NCBI RefSeq assembly: GCF_000521465.1
Contig: NZ_BAVR01000039.1
Coordinates: forward strand, 1 to 35,878
Direction: 5' to 3'
DNA from: Acetivibrio straminisolvens JCM 21531
GTDB lineage: Bacteria > Bacillota > Clostridia > Acetivibrionales > Acetivibrionaceae
DNA: 35,878 nucleotides
Under the pieces are notes generated by a model, which saw nothing but the letters and a program-made list of their open reading frames with translations, was not told where the DNA came from and made no database searches. This document shows positions 15,030-23,137 of this stretch, one piece after another; the first letter of the stretch is position 1, and every line of letters begins with the position of its first letter. Made by a program: the position numbers and the translations under genes.

Positions 15030-16816
15030 TGGCCGGGAAAGAATACTGGTTAAAAAGAGCGCTGCGGCGTGAAGCTGAATCATATCTTCGGGGCGCTGCC
15101 CTTTCCCTGAAACTGTTCAAGGAATATGAGAGGGCGGCCAGAGAGATCCGGAAGCAGATCAATGATTTTTATGCCAGGTACGCCAGCGAAAACGGCCTTT
15201 CCTATGAAGAAGCAGTCAAGGAACTGAACAGGAAAGAACGCCAGGAATGGAAGGGTACCATCGGCGACTATGTGAACCGGATCAACAACGAAACGGATCC
15301 CGAAGTCAAAGCAAGGCTAACTGCTGAACTGGACGCGCTTTCCTATTCCAGCCAGCAGTCGCGCCTGATGGCCATGGAAGCACAGATCCAAATGACGCTG
15401 AATGAACTGTATGCCCGCGGTGTTGCTGAAATGAAGGCAGAGTTCGGGGAAACCTTCAAGGAAGCATATTACAAGAAGGTTTATGACATCCAGCAGCGCG
15501 TCGGTTTTGCGCGTGAATTCGCAAAGGTGAACACCAGGATGGTCGAGGATGTCGTTTCATATCCTTGGAGTGGATCGAACTTTTCTGAAAGGCTGTGGAA
15601 GAATAACCAGGCCCTGATCTTCAATGTCCGTGAGATAATCACACAGGGATTCATCCGGGGAACCGGCATTTCGGAAATGTCAAAGCAGCTTTCCGAAAGA
15701 TGGGCCAGTCATTCAAGAATGCTGAACGCCTGGTGAGGACTGAAACGAATTACTTCCACAACGAAGCTGAAAAGCGCGCTTATAAGGCGGCAGGCGTCAA
15801 GGAATATGAATTCGTGGCCACGCTGGACAGCAGGACCAGCACCATATGCCAGGAACTTGATGGGAAGCACTTCAAGCTGGAAGACGCAAAGGTCGGCGAA
15901 AACTTCCCGCCTATGCACCCACACTGCAGGTCAACAACCATCGAATACGATCCGGAAGACGCCCTGGACTGGTATAATTCGGGCGAACCAATGCCGCATA
16001 ATATGACATATGAGGAATGGAAAGAAAAATATGTTGGCAAGGACGATGTTGTGGACGATCCTGGCGACGATCAGGATCCAGGAAGCAGCACCGGCCCGAA
16101 GACGAAATCCGTTCCTGGTGGCAAGCAGCCGAAGCTGGTCGGAGCGAAGCCGGATCCGGTACCGGATGTTGAACCGGAACCTGAACCCGAACCTGCGCCG
16201 GTGTTTGAACCTGCAAAGACAAGAGAAGAAGCCAGAAATGGGTTTATGAAAAAATGAATATACAGGCCGATTATTCGAAGTATAATATAGATGTGGCCAA
16301 TGCAGTGAACCAGGAGATATCGAAAGCCACGGAATTATTCGGGGAACTTACGCACCTGAAATCTGTCAGGACCTTCCCGAAGGGTTATTCTACAAGCTGG
16401 AAAGGTGCATATGTTGAATCGAAAAAGTCATTGTGGCTGCGTAATGTGTCCCAGAAGGATTCACTTGAAAAGCTGGGCGCAATAGCAAAGCAGCAGCACA
16501 TGATCGGCTTCTGGTCCACACCTTCGGAAATGCACACTATAAGGCACGAAATCGGCCATGCAGTCGCAGCGACTATCAGGCAAGGAATACACCTGAAAGC
16601 ATTGCCGCGATGAAACAGATCGACGATCTACGAAGGAAGATCCAGGCTGATGTATTAAAGGCAAAGGCAGGAACGAACGGATATATCCCGTATTTATCAA
16701 AGTACGGGTTCACGAATACCAGTGAATTCATCGCTGAATGTATTGCCGAATACATGAACGGAAGCCCGCGTGAAACTGCCAGAACAGTGGTCAATATCCT
16801 TCGCGGTATAATATAA
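15029..16816 (+). CDS. SPP1 gp7-like minor head protein with C-terminal HExxH domain, three apparent 1-nt deletions
   Basis: N-terminal helical part (LKLFKEYERAAREIRKQIND), then the gp7/Mu F-like morphogenesis domain ending FPPMHPHCRSTTIEYD. A Pro/Glu-rich linker (VPDVEPEPEPEPAPVFEPAK) follows, then a domain starting MNIQADYSKYNIDVANAVNQ that contains HEIGH (16545-16559), a zincin-type HExxH. The C-terminus has SEFIAECIAEYM with possible third ligands. Frames break near 15715, at the A-run 16249-16255 and at 16586; one added base at each gives a continuous ~596-residue protein. It binds the portal and may process or decorate the prohead. Confidence 0.82.
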
Positions 16817-16829
16817 AGGGGTGGTTAAA

Positions 16830-16979
16830 TTGCTTGACCTATCTGAATTCGATAAATACCTGATCCCGACAGAAGACGGGATGAAGATTGATCCTGACGC
16901 GCCAGAGGACGTCATAAAGAAGATCCAGGACCTGGACAAAGAATATTTTGACGTCTATGGCCAACACCTTATAACTTAA
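16830..16979 (+). CDS. Small hypothetical protein of head region
   Basis: 49 residues: MLDLSEFDKYLIPTEDGMKI then DPDAPEDVIKKIQDLDKEYF. TTG 16830 is chosen because AAAGGGGTGG ends 5 nt upstream; an in-frame GTG at 16821 lies inside that site. Acidic and helical. It is the last gene before a terminator, so it closes the packaging/portal transcript. Confidence 0.6.
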   Translation: MLDLSEFDKYLIPTEDGMKIDPDAPEDVIKKIQDLDKEYFDVYGQHLIT

Positions 16980-16992
16980 TAAAATTCTGATG

Positions 16993-17021
16993 AAAAGGAC
17001 GCTGTAAAAGGCGTCTTTTTT
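16993..17021 (+). terminator. Rho-independent terminator between portal and capsid gene blocks
   Basis: GACGC (16998-17002) and GCGTC (17011-17015) form a short GC stem, extended by A/T pairs (AAAA upstream, T-run 17016-17021 downstream). Partial termination here would give different amounts of portal versus scaffold/capsid transcripts, or else a separate transcript starts downstream. Confidence 0.7.
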
Positions 17022-17030
17022 CATATAATT

Positions 17031-17109
17031 CGGGGCGCCGTGTCCCTGACCAACACGGTCCGCAAAGCGTGTGGAAGTCACGTTAAATACAGCGGGGAAA
17101 GGAGAAAAC
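17031..17109 (+). promoter_or_regulatory. Potential structured 5' leader of the scaffold/capsid genes
   Basis: Noncoding stretch rich in complementary segments. CCGTGT (17038-17043) pairs with ACACGG (17053-17058). CGC (17061-17063) can pair with GCG (17067-17069) across AAA. CGTG (17068-17071) can pair with CACG (17079-17082). The last two share bases and so are mutually exclusive. The ribosome binding site GGAAAGGAG follows at 17096-17104. No known RNA family was recognised. It may regulate capsid protein synthesis or be a cleavage/terminator remnant. Confidence 0.35.
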
Positions 17110-17697
17110 ATGATACACGAATCAATCAGAAAACTACTGGGTGAGGACCTGGCCAAACAGGTCGAAGAAGCTGTCAAAGGCAAAGGCAAGGACGGAAAGG
17201 ACCTTGACATCGTCTGTGGGAATGACGGAAGTTATGTTCCGACCGATAAGCACGAAGCCATCAAGGCCCAGCAAATCAGCGCTGAAAATGCGTTGAAAGC
17301 TGCAGCAGACGCATTGAAGGCAATCGGTGGTTCCGGGGATCCTGCAAAGATCGCCGATGATGTGAAGGCTGCGCAGACAAAGATCGCGGATCTTCAAAAC
17401 ACACACAAGGCTGAAATTGCAAAGATCCAGAAGACCACTGCATTAAAGCTGGCCCTGGGTGACAGCGTTTATGATCCTGATGACATCATCAGAGATCTGA
17501 AACTGGACACGGTTGAGGTTGACGAAGCTGGGAACCTGAAAACCAACATCGAAGACATGATCAAACCCATCCGTGAAAAGAAACCCTATCTGTTTAAGCA
17601 GCAGCAGAGCCAGGCGCCCGATCTGAAAGGCGCTAAACCTGCAGAACCTGGCGCACAGCCAACACCAAACACACCGGCAGGACCGGTAATATTTTAA
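17110..17697 (+). CDS. Capsid scaffolding protein
   Basis: 195 residues. MIHESIRKLLGEDLAKQVEE, a long Ala/Lys-rich helical centre (AENALKAAADALKAIGG ... AAQTKIADLQNTHKAEIAKI), then TALKLALGDSVYDPDDIIRD, and a disordered Pro-rich end (GAKPAEPGAQPTPNTPAGPV). Composition, size and position directly before the major capsid gene match phage GP20-type scaffolds, which are lost or degraded as the prohead matures. Confidence 0.88.
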   Translation: MIHESIRKLLGEDLAKQVEEAVKGKGKDGKDLDIVCGNDGSYVPTDKHEAIKAQQISAENALKAAADALKAIGGSGDPAKIADDVKAAQTKIADLQNTHKAEIAKIQKTTALKLALGDSVYDPDDIIRDLKLDTVEVDEAGNLKTNIEDMIKPIREKKPYLFKQQQSQAPDLKGAKPAEPGAQPTPNTPAGPVIF

Positions 17698-17724
17698 TCT
17701 AACAGGAAAGGAAAGTGATTTTTA

Positions 17725-18531
17725 ATGGCAAGAACAAAGGCGATTAGTCTTATTCAGTCCGGTGAACTCAAAGCCGATCTGAAAGAAATCTATGGTTACG
17801 TCGTGAAGAACGTGCAGAAGGCAGCCCTTTCTGCTGGCCTGAAATCCCAGGCCTACACTGGAAACCCTGCAACCGGTTCCGTTGAATTCAAGAGGTTCGC
17901 GAACAGCACTTCAAAAGATTACGGTACCGCAAGAGCAGCAGGCGCAGGCGATAAGTTGAAAGCACCGCCTATCACAGTAAACCTTAACGTCCACAAGGAA
18001 ATCGTGGAGGAAGTGGCAAAGTTCGATCTTGACACTTTCGGCGTTGGAAACATCCTTGCAAGACGTGCTGACAACCATGTTGACACCATGGCTGCAGAAC
18101 TTGACGTGGCTTTCTTCAATGCTGCATTTGCTGCAGGTACCGCTTTCACAACCAGCGAAACCGACTTGGAGGAAATCCTGGAAGCATACATCCAGACACT
18201 TGAAACCGTGAAAAATGACTATGTTCGCGGCGTAAACAGAAGCCAGATGGTTATGGTATGTAGTCCGAAATTCTATGGCAAGATCAGAAACATTCTGGAC
18301 ACCAAACCGAACGGCACCGATACAGCTTCCGAGAACTTCGGAATGTTCCATGGTGTTCGCATTTATTCTTCTGTGAACATTCCTACAGGCCAGAATGCAG
18401 TTCTTATGATCGATGAAGCTATTGCACAGCCTGTCGTATCCTATCCATACACCGAACCTGAAAAGATCCCGCTTTCAAACGACTTCGCTGTATCCTGTTC
18501 TATGACTACGGGACACAGTGTTGACGCCTGA
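17725..18531 (+). CDS. Major capsid protein
   Basis: 268 residues, start after AGGAAAGG. HK97-fold features: an N-terminal helical arm, ITVNLNVHKEIVEEVAKFDL then DTFGVGNILARRADNHVDTM (spine helix), and GVNRSQMVMVCSPKFYGKIR then NILDTKPN (A-domain). NFGMFHGVRIYSSVNIPTGQ and a C-terminal strand follow. No frame damage. Follows the scaffold gene as in PBSX/SPP1-like phages. Confidence 0.92.
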   Translation: MARTKAISLIQSGELKADLKEIYGYVVKNVQKAALSAGLKSQAYTGNPATGSVEFKRFANSTSKDYGTARAAGAGDKLKAPPITVNLNVHKEIVEEVAKFDLDTFGVGNILARRADNHVDTMAAELDVAFFNAAFAAGTAFTTSETDLEEILEAYIQTLETVKNDYVRGVNRSQMVMVCSPKFYGKIRNILDTKPNGTDTASENFGMFHGVRIYSSVNIPTGQNAVLMIDEAIAQPVVSYPYTEPEKIPLSNDFAVSCSMTTGHSVDA

Positions 18532-18568
18532 CCTGGTGTTCACATACGCCGAAGCGGGGGTGTAATGG

Positions 18569-18730
18569 ATGAAGTTCAGAAGGAAGCATGATAATGTCAT
18601 TCTGGAACCCAGATCCGAAATTGTTGTTGAACAGCTTCGCAAGAATCCGGAGTATGAGGAAGTAAAAGAGGACCAGGAGAAGGCAGACGCCAGCAAGACC
18701 GGCAAGGCAAAAGGTGATAAGAGCAAATAA
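18569..18730 (+). CDS. Small basic/acidic protein after the major capsid gene
   Basis: 53 residues: MKFRRKHDNVILEPRSEIVV then EQLRKNPEYEEVKEDQEKAD and a Lys-rich tail. Ribosome binding site GGGGGTG lies at 18556-18562. A similar short gene often separates the capsid and connector genes in these phages, but its function is unknown. Confidence 0.6.
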   Translation: MKFRRKHDNVILEPRSEIVVEQLRKNPEYEEVKEDQEKADASKTGKAKGDKSK

Positions 18731-18751
18731 TCCGGAAGGTGGTGGCTGGTT

Positions 18752-19114
18752 ATGCTTGAAAAAATGAAGCTGTTGCTGGGTATAACCGGCAATGAGAAGG
18801 ACGGCCTTCTGCAGTTCGTCCTGGACACCGTCACGGATATGGTGAAGAACTATTGCCACATGTCCATCGATGAAGCTATCCCGGCCCAGCTTGAAAATGT
18901 TGTGGTCCGGATGGCCGTCGATATGTGGCGGGCGGAAGGTTACGGCAATGAAACAAACAGTAACGCCGAAGTAACGTCAGTGAAACGCGGTGATGTTACA
19001 ACATCATTCAGGCCGGTTGGTGGTGATTTTAACGCTAATACAGGGGCCGGTGGTGCGGACTTCATAAAGGCATATACAAAACAGTTGAACGCATTCAGGA
19101 AAGTGGGGTGGTGA
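18752..19114 (+). CDS. Head-tail connector protein (gp6/gp15-like adaptor)
   Basis: 120 residues starting MLEKMKLLLGITGNEKDGLL then QFVLDTVTDMVKNYC, the small helical bundle of the phage_connect_1/QLRG family. The middle part NVVVRMAVDMWRAEGYGNE is also typical. A flexible Gly-rich C-terminus ends with AYTKQLNAFRKVGW. Forms the first ring below the portal. Confidence 0.85.
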   Translation: MLEKMKLLLGITGNEKDGLLQFVLDTVTDMVKNYCHMSIDEAIPAQLENVVVRMAVDMWRAEGYGNETNSNAEVTSVKRGDVTTSFRPVGGDFNANTGAGGADFIKAYTKQLNAFRKVGW

Positions 19115-19115
19115 T

Positions 19116-19502
19116 ATGTTCGGAAACCCTGCTGCTGAACGCGCTGCCATCGAAATGACCTATGAAGACACCTGCACCATTTACCGAATGGCAGAAGTCA
19201 CTGGAAGCAACAAGATCACAAAGATGGAAAGGGTACCGGTGGCCGAAAATGTCATCTGTTCCCTTTCCTCTATGCAGATCAGGCCATCAGAGCAGACAGC
19301 AGCACAAAATGACGTTGAATACACGGTAAAACTGTTCCTGGGACCGGAAATAAATGTCCTCCCAGGCGATCAGATCGATGTAAAACGGTTCGGACGTGTG
19401 AACCCAGCAAGCGGAACCGTTTTGAAGTACGAAAGCACCGGCCAGCCTATGGTTTACGCCACACACCAGGAAATCATGGTGAAGGGTCGTGATATCGCGT
19501 GA
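19116..19502 (+). CDS. Head closure / stopper-like protein
   Basis: 128 residues. MTYEDTCTIYRMAEVTGSNK, VICSLSSMQIRPSEQTAAQN and PGDQIDVKRFGRVNPASGTV form a small beta-rich protein resembling head-tail joining stoppers (SPP1 gp16-like). Position between the connector and HK97 gp10-like genes supports this. Overlaps the next GTG start by 4 nt. Confidence 0.72.
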   Translation: MFGNPAAERAAIEMTYEDTCTIYRMAEVTGSNKITKMERVPVAENVICSLSSMQIRPSEQTAAQNDVEYTVKLFLGPEINVLPGDQIDVKRFGRVNPASGTVLKYESTGQPMVYATHQEIMVKGRDIA

Positions 19503-19993
19503 GTGCTGATTTTAGAGATCTTATAAAATGGCGTGATAACATGGCCCAGGCAGCCGAAGAAATGGACCAGATCATGGATGAACTTGTGGTCGGTGAAGGC
19601 GTTTATGCGGTAAAACAAGCGAAGCTGATCTGCAAGAATGATGTTCCGGATATCGTCGGAAGCGGCGACTACAGAAACAACTGGCACAGCAGCGACAAAG
19701 CGATCCGAAATGGCCGCAGCTTTAAGGTTGACGTGTTCAATAATTTAAGCTATGCGAAACACCTTGAATATGGCTTCCGTTCACACTTCGTTCCAGGCCA
19801 CTGGGAAGGAAACACCTTCGTATATCAGCGGGATGATCCGGAAGGCGGAATGTATGTCGGGCCATACAAAGGTTTTGTTCGCGGCCGTTTCGTGCTTCGC
19901 AGAGCAATAAAGCGAACGGAGATCACACAGGAAGCCAGGTTGAAGCGCAAGCTGAACCGGATCCTGCAAGAAAGGTTAAACAGGGGGTTGTAA
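19499..19993 (+). CDS. HK97 gp10-family tail completion protein
   Basis: 164 residues from GTG 19499. VGSGDYRNNWHSSDKAIRNG, NNLSYAKHLEYGFRSHFVPG and GRFVLRRAIKRTEITQEARL match the HK97 gp10 family. The LSYAKHLEYG signature and basic C-terminal helix are visible. Joins the neck to the tail terminator. Confidence 0.88.
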   Translation: MSADFRDLIKWRDNMAQAAEEMDQIMDELVVGEGVYAVKQAKLICKNDVPDIVGSGDYRNNWHSSDKAIRNGRSFKVDVFNNLSYAKHLEYGFRSHFVPGHWEGNTFVYQRDDPEGGMYVGPYKGFVRGRFVLRRAIKRTEITQEARLKRKLNRILQERLNRGL

Positions 19994-19994
19994 T

Positions 19995-20524
19995 ATGACG
20001 GTAAACAAGTTCATTGAAGCAATCGCCGCCAAATTAACCGCCCTGTGGCCTGATAAAAAGGTTTACGTTGATGAAATACCGCAGGGCGCCGACGGAAACT
20101 TTTCAATTCAGGTTATTGAAACATCGCAGTCAAAGCACCTGGGAAACCGGCACAAGCGAACATATCAGTTCGATGTTGCTATATAAAGAAAAAGCATGAC
20201 GCCATGAATTATCACGCCTGGGCGGAAACCATGTACATGGAATTCGGTACCATAAAGATTGATGATATGACATTCCATATGACCAATCTTCACACCGATA
20301 CTGTGGACGGGATCTTCCATTTCCTGATGGACGTGACATTCATGGCGTTATTTGTGCCTGAATCGAATGACGAACCCATGGAAGATCTGCAGGTGTTTGC
20401 AGACCTGAATATCCGAAGTTATAAGAACGTCCATATCGTCGGGGTTTTATCACTGGGCGCTGACGGCAGGGAATACCTGTACCAGTTCCCTGAATGTGGA
20501 CCAAATCAGTCTGGGGGTGTATAA
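19995..20524 (+). CDS. Tail terminator-like protein (DUF6838 type), one apparent 1-nt deletion
   Basis: N-terminus MTVNKFIEAIAAKLTALWPD then KKVYVDEIPQGADGNFSIQV. The frame stops at 20184-20186 after TYQFDVAI. The -1 frame continues KKKHDAMNYHAWAETMYMEF then GTIKIDDMTFHMTNLHTDTV and VDGIFHFLMDVTFMALF. One base restored near 20184 gives a continuous 176-residue protein of normal size for this family, which caps the tail tube. Confidence 0.72.
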
Positions 20525-20525
20525 G

Positions 20526-20705
20526 GTGGCAAAAGAGCATAAGGCGGCAAAGGAAGTGCCGAAGTTCACGAAAGAACAGATTTTAAGCAGCAAGACGCTT
20601 TCCATCAACAAGGATGTCGCCGCCGCGGTCCTTGAAGATGGCAAGGCGTATTCTATCCAGGAAGCCGAAACGCTTGTTTCCGGCTATCTCAAAAGAAAGG
20701 TGTGA
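20526..20705 (+). CDS. Small tail-region protein
   Basis: 59 residues from GTG 20526, 1 nt after the previous stop and after CTGGGGGTG: MAKEHKAAKEVPKFTKEQIL then SSKTLSINKDVAAAVLEDGK. Helical with an F-T-K-E-Q-I-L motif commonly seen in short proteins before the sheath gene in PBSX-like phages. Function unknown. Confidence 0.65.
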   Translation: MAKEHKAAKEVPKFTKEQILSSKTLSINKDVAAAVLEDGKAYSIQEAETLVSGYLKRKV

Positions 20706-20710
20706 TCTAA

Positions 20711-22041
20711 ATGCCTATAGGTGGCGGAGTATTTACAATTCAAAACAAGGTCCTCCCTGGCGCGTATATCAATTTCGTCGCGCTGGGAACCAGGATCGTC
20801 ACAGGATCCCGCGGCGTTGCAGCGCTTCCCGTTGCATTGAACTGGGGTCCTGACAGCAAGATCATAACCATTGACGCCGGTGACTTTAACAAACAGTCAA
20901 TGGCTTTATTCGGGTATGATCCGACAGCGCCTGAACTGCTTCTGATAAGGGAAGCCTTCAAACGTGCAAAGACTTTGAAGCTGTACCGTATCAATGGAGC
21001 CGGAGGAAGCGCGGCAAAAGCAACAAAGACCATCGGCGGAATTACAGTGACCGCCAAATATAACGGAACCAGGGGTAATGACATCAAGATCCTGATCCAG
21101 ACCAACGTAGACGACGAAACAAAGAAGGATGTTATCACTTACCTGGGAACTGTGGAAGTGGACAGACAGACTGTGGTCAACGCAAGCGAACTGGTGGCCA
21201 ATGATTACGTTACATTCGGATCCGGAACGCTGACCAACGCTGCAGCCACTGCGCTGACTGGCGGGGCCAATGGTACCGAAGACGGATCGGCACATGCTGA
21301 CTTCCTATCGAAGATCGAAGTCGAAGAATTCAACACGATAGGATATCCCGGCAGTGACGCAACCACAAAGGGCCTTTATGAAGCATTCGTGAAGCGCTTC
21401 GTGACAGCGAAGGAAAGAAGATCGTCGGTGTGCTTTACAATAAGTCTTCCGACTATGAAGGCATAATCAACGTCAAAAATGGGGTTATCCTGGAAGACGG
21501 AACCGTCGTCACAGGTGACAAGGCTGTGGCCTGGGTTGCTGGTGCTACTGCAGCAGCGGAGATCAACCAGTCACTGACCAATACTGCATATGATGGCGCT
21601 GTGGACGTTGACATCAGGTACACGAAATCCCAGTATGAAGCAGCCATCAAGGCCGGTGAATTCGTCTTCTATGGCGAAGCAGGAAAGGCCCGCGTCCTTG
21701 CGGACATCAATTCCCTGACTACATTCACAGAAGCGAAATCCCAGGACTTCACTTCAAACAGGGTGATCAGGGTACTGGATGGATGGGCCAACGATGTGGC
21801 CGCCATATTCGGCAGGTCCTATCTTGGAACCGTAACAAACAGCGATACAGGCCGTCAGCTTTTCAAAGGCGATCTTGTGGCCCTTGCTAACCAGTACCAG
21901 GCAGCCGACGCGATATCCGACTTCGTTCCGGATGACATCGAAGTGGTTCAGGGTATCGGCAAGCGTGATGTTCAGGTTGCTGCAGCATTGAAGCCGAATG
22001 ATTCGATGGAAAAGCTGTATATGGTCGTATCCATACAGTAA
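20711..22041 (+). CDS. Tail sheath protein, one apparent 1-nt deletion
   Basis: Contractile-tail sheath (XkdK-like). N-terminus MPIGGGVFTIQNKVLPGAYI then NFVALGTRIVTGSRGVAALP. The middle is Gly/Thr-rich (TVTAKYNGTRGNDIKILIQT). The C-terminal half has NQSLTNTAYDGAVDVDIRYT, RVIRVLDGWANDVAAIFGRS and PDDIEVVQGIGKRDVQVAAA. The frame breaks near 21397, where one missing C between CGC and TTC would restore RLRDSEGKKIVGVLYN. With it the protein is 443 residues, a normal sheath length. It shows that the virion is a myophage. Confidence 0.92.
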
Positions 22042-22060
22042 AACGGGGGTGAAATGATCA

Positions 22061-22518
22061 ATGAAGACTATGAATGCACCTGACGCCATAAACGGCAAGG
22101 AAGGCAGGGCTTACGCGAAGATCAACGGGAACAATGAAGAATTGTTCTATGCGAAGACCATTGAAGCCACTGTGGAGAAGACAAAGGCTGACATCAAGCC
22201 ATCGGAAAGCGCATGACCGGTCATAAAACAACCGGCCTGAACGGAACCGGCACCATGACCATTTATTACATTACTTCCATGTTCCGTCAGCTTATAGCTT
22301 CCTATAAGCGCACTGGCCAGGATGTTTACTTCGACATGGTTGTGGAAAATGACGATCCCGCTTCTGCTGCCGGTAAACAGTCAATATTGCTGATTGGTGT
22401 GAACCTGGATTCAAGCATATTGACCAAACTGGACGGCGACAGCGACGATCCGCTGGATGAAGACGTGGAATTCACCTTTGAAGACTTCGAAATCCTGACG
22501 CCGTTCAACAAGATATAA
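22061..22518 (+). CDS. Tail tube protein (XkdM-like), one apparent 1-nt deletion
   Basis: MKTMNAPDAINGKEGRAYAK then INGNNEELFYAKTIEATVEK, stopping early at 22216. The next frame continues MTGHKTTGLNGTGTMTIYYI, TSMFRQLIASYKRTGQDVYF and EFTFEDFEILTPFNKI. One base restored at about 22200 gives KPIGKRMTGHKTTG and a 152-residue protein, the normal size for the inner tube of PBSX-type tails. Located directly after the sheath. Confidence 0.88.
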
Positions 22519-22533
22519 TCGGGGGTGTAATGC

Positions 22534-22943
22534 GTGAGTAAACTTGAAGAATTCTTAATGCAAAATGAACTGAATACAGAAGAAACCATGGAAGTCAAGG
22601 TGTCTGAAAGGATCCCGTTGCCTTTTAAGATCAGGGCCATTTCAGAAGCCGAAAACAAGGCCATAAAGAAATCGTGTCAGACCGTCACCTTTGACAAAAG
22701 GACACATCAGAAGGTAATCGACACGAATTATGACCTGTACCTGACCAGGCTTGTTATCGCCTGCTGCGTTGAACCGAACTTCAAGAATGCAGAACTGCAG
22801 GCTAAATATGGGTTATGGGTGCCGAAGCATTGGTCGATAAGCTGCTGCGCCCTGGTGAATATAATCAGCTACTTGAAGCGGTCCAGAAGATCAATGGATT
22901 CGACACAGACATCAACACCCTGGTTGAAGAAGCAAAAAACTAA
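22534..22943 (+). CDS. Tail assembly chaperone (XkdN-like, gpG equivalent), one apparent 1-nt deletion
   Basis: GTG start at 22534. MSKLEEFLMQNELNTEETME, EVKVSERIPLPFKIRAISEA and NKAIKKSCQTVTFDKRTHQK are typical XkdN. As read, the frame wanders after LQAKYGLW. One G added to GGG at 22810-22812 gives YGVMGAEALVDKLLRPGEYN then QLLEAVQKINGFDTDINTLV and EEAKN, with TAA at 22941-22943. The last sense codons form the slippery heptamer A AAA AAC. Coats the tape measure during tail assembly. Confidence 0.85.
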
Positions 22944-23004
22944 TAGCGGGGGGCGATGGTGAAGCGGATGGCGAAAGCACGTTCGCACACTTCGCCTCCA
23001 TCGC
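22934..23004 (+). promoter_or_regulatory. Probable programmed -1 ribosomal frameshift site
   Basis: AAAAAAC at 22934-22940 is in the X XXY YYZ register of the XkdN frame (GCA AAA AAC TAA), one codon before the stop. A potential stem, GCGATGG (22953-22959) with CCATCGC (22998-23004), lies 12 nt downstream. The -1 frame is open across the stop and encodes a conserved-looking extension. Homologous chaperone genes in many tailed phages use the same kind of shift. Confidence 0.75.
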
Positions 23005-23133
23005 TTTCATATGCTTCCCAGCACCTTCTGCAACCTGCCGCCAGCCGAAAAAGCGTTCGTTATTGCTTCCATAAGGCTGCAGCTTGAAAAGGAGAAAAAG
23101 GAAGCGCAGAAAGTAAAGAGGAAAGGCAGGTGA
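22941..23133 (+). CDS. Frameshift extension of tail assembly chaperone (gpGT-like part)
   Basis: Not an independent gene, as no good start exists in frame. After a -1 shift at 22934-22940 translation continues LIAGGDGEADGESTFAHFAS then IAF. With one T restored at 23005-23007 it runs HMLPSTFCNLPPAEKAFVIA then SIRLQLEKEKKEAQKVKRKG and stops at 23131-23133, 4 nt before the tape measure start. The LPPAEKAFVIASI motif is typical for this region of XkdN-type gene pairs. Confidence 0.7.
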
Positions 23134-23137
23134 TAAA

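Noticed and set aside
22957..23090. Independent gene starting at ATG/GTG near 22956 after XkdN
   Set aside because: Its product is low quality and unlike tail proteins, whereas the -1 frame after the slippery site gives family-typical sequence.
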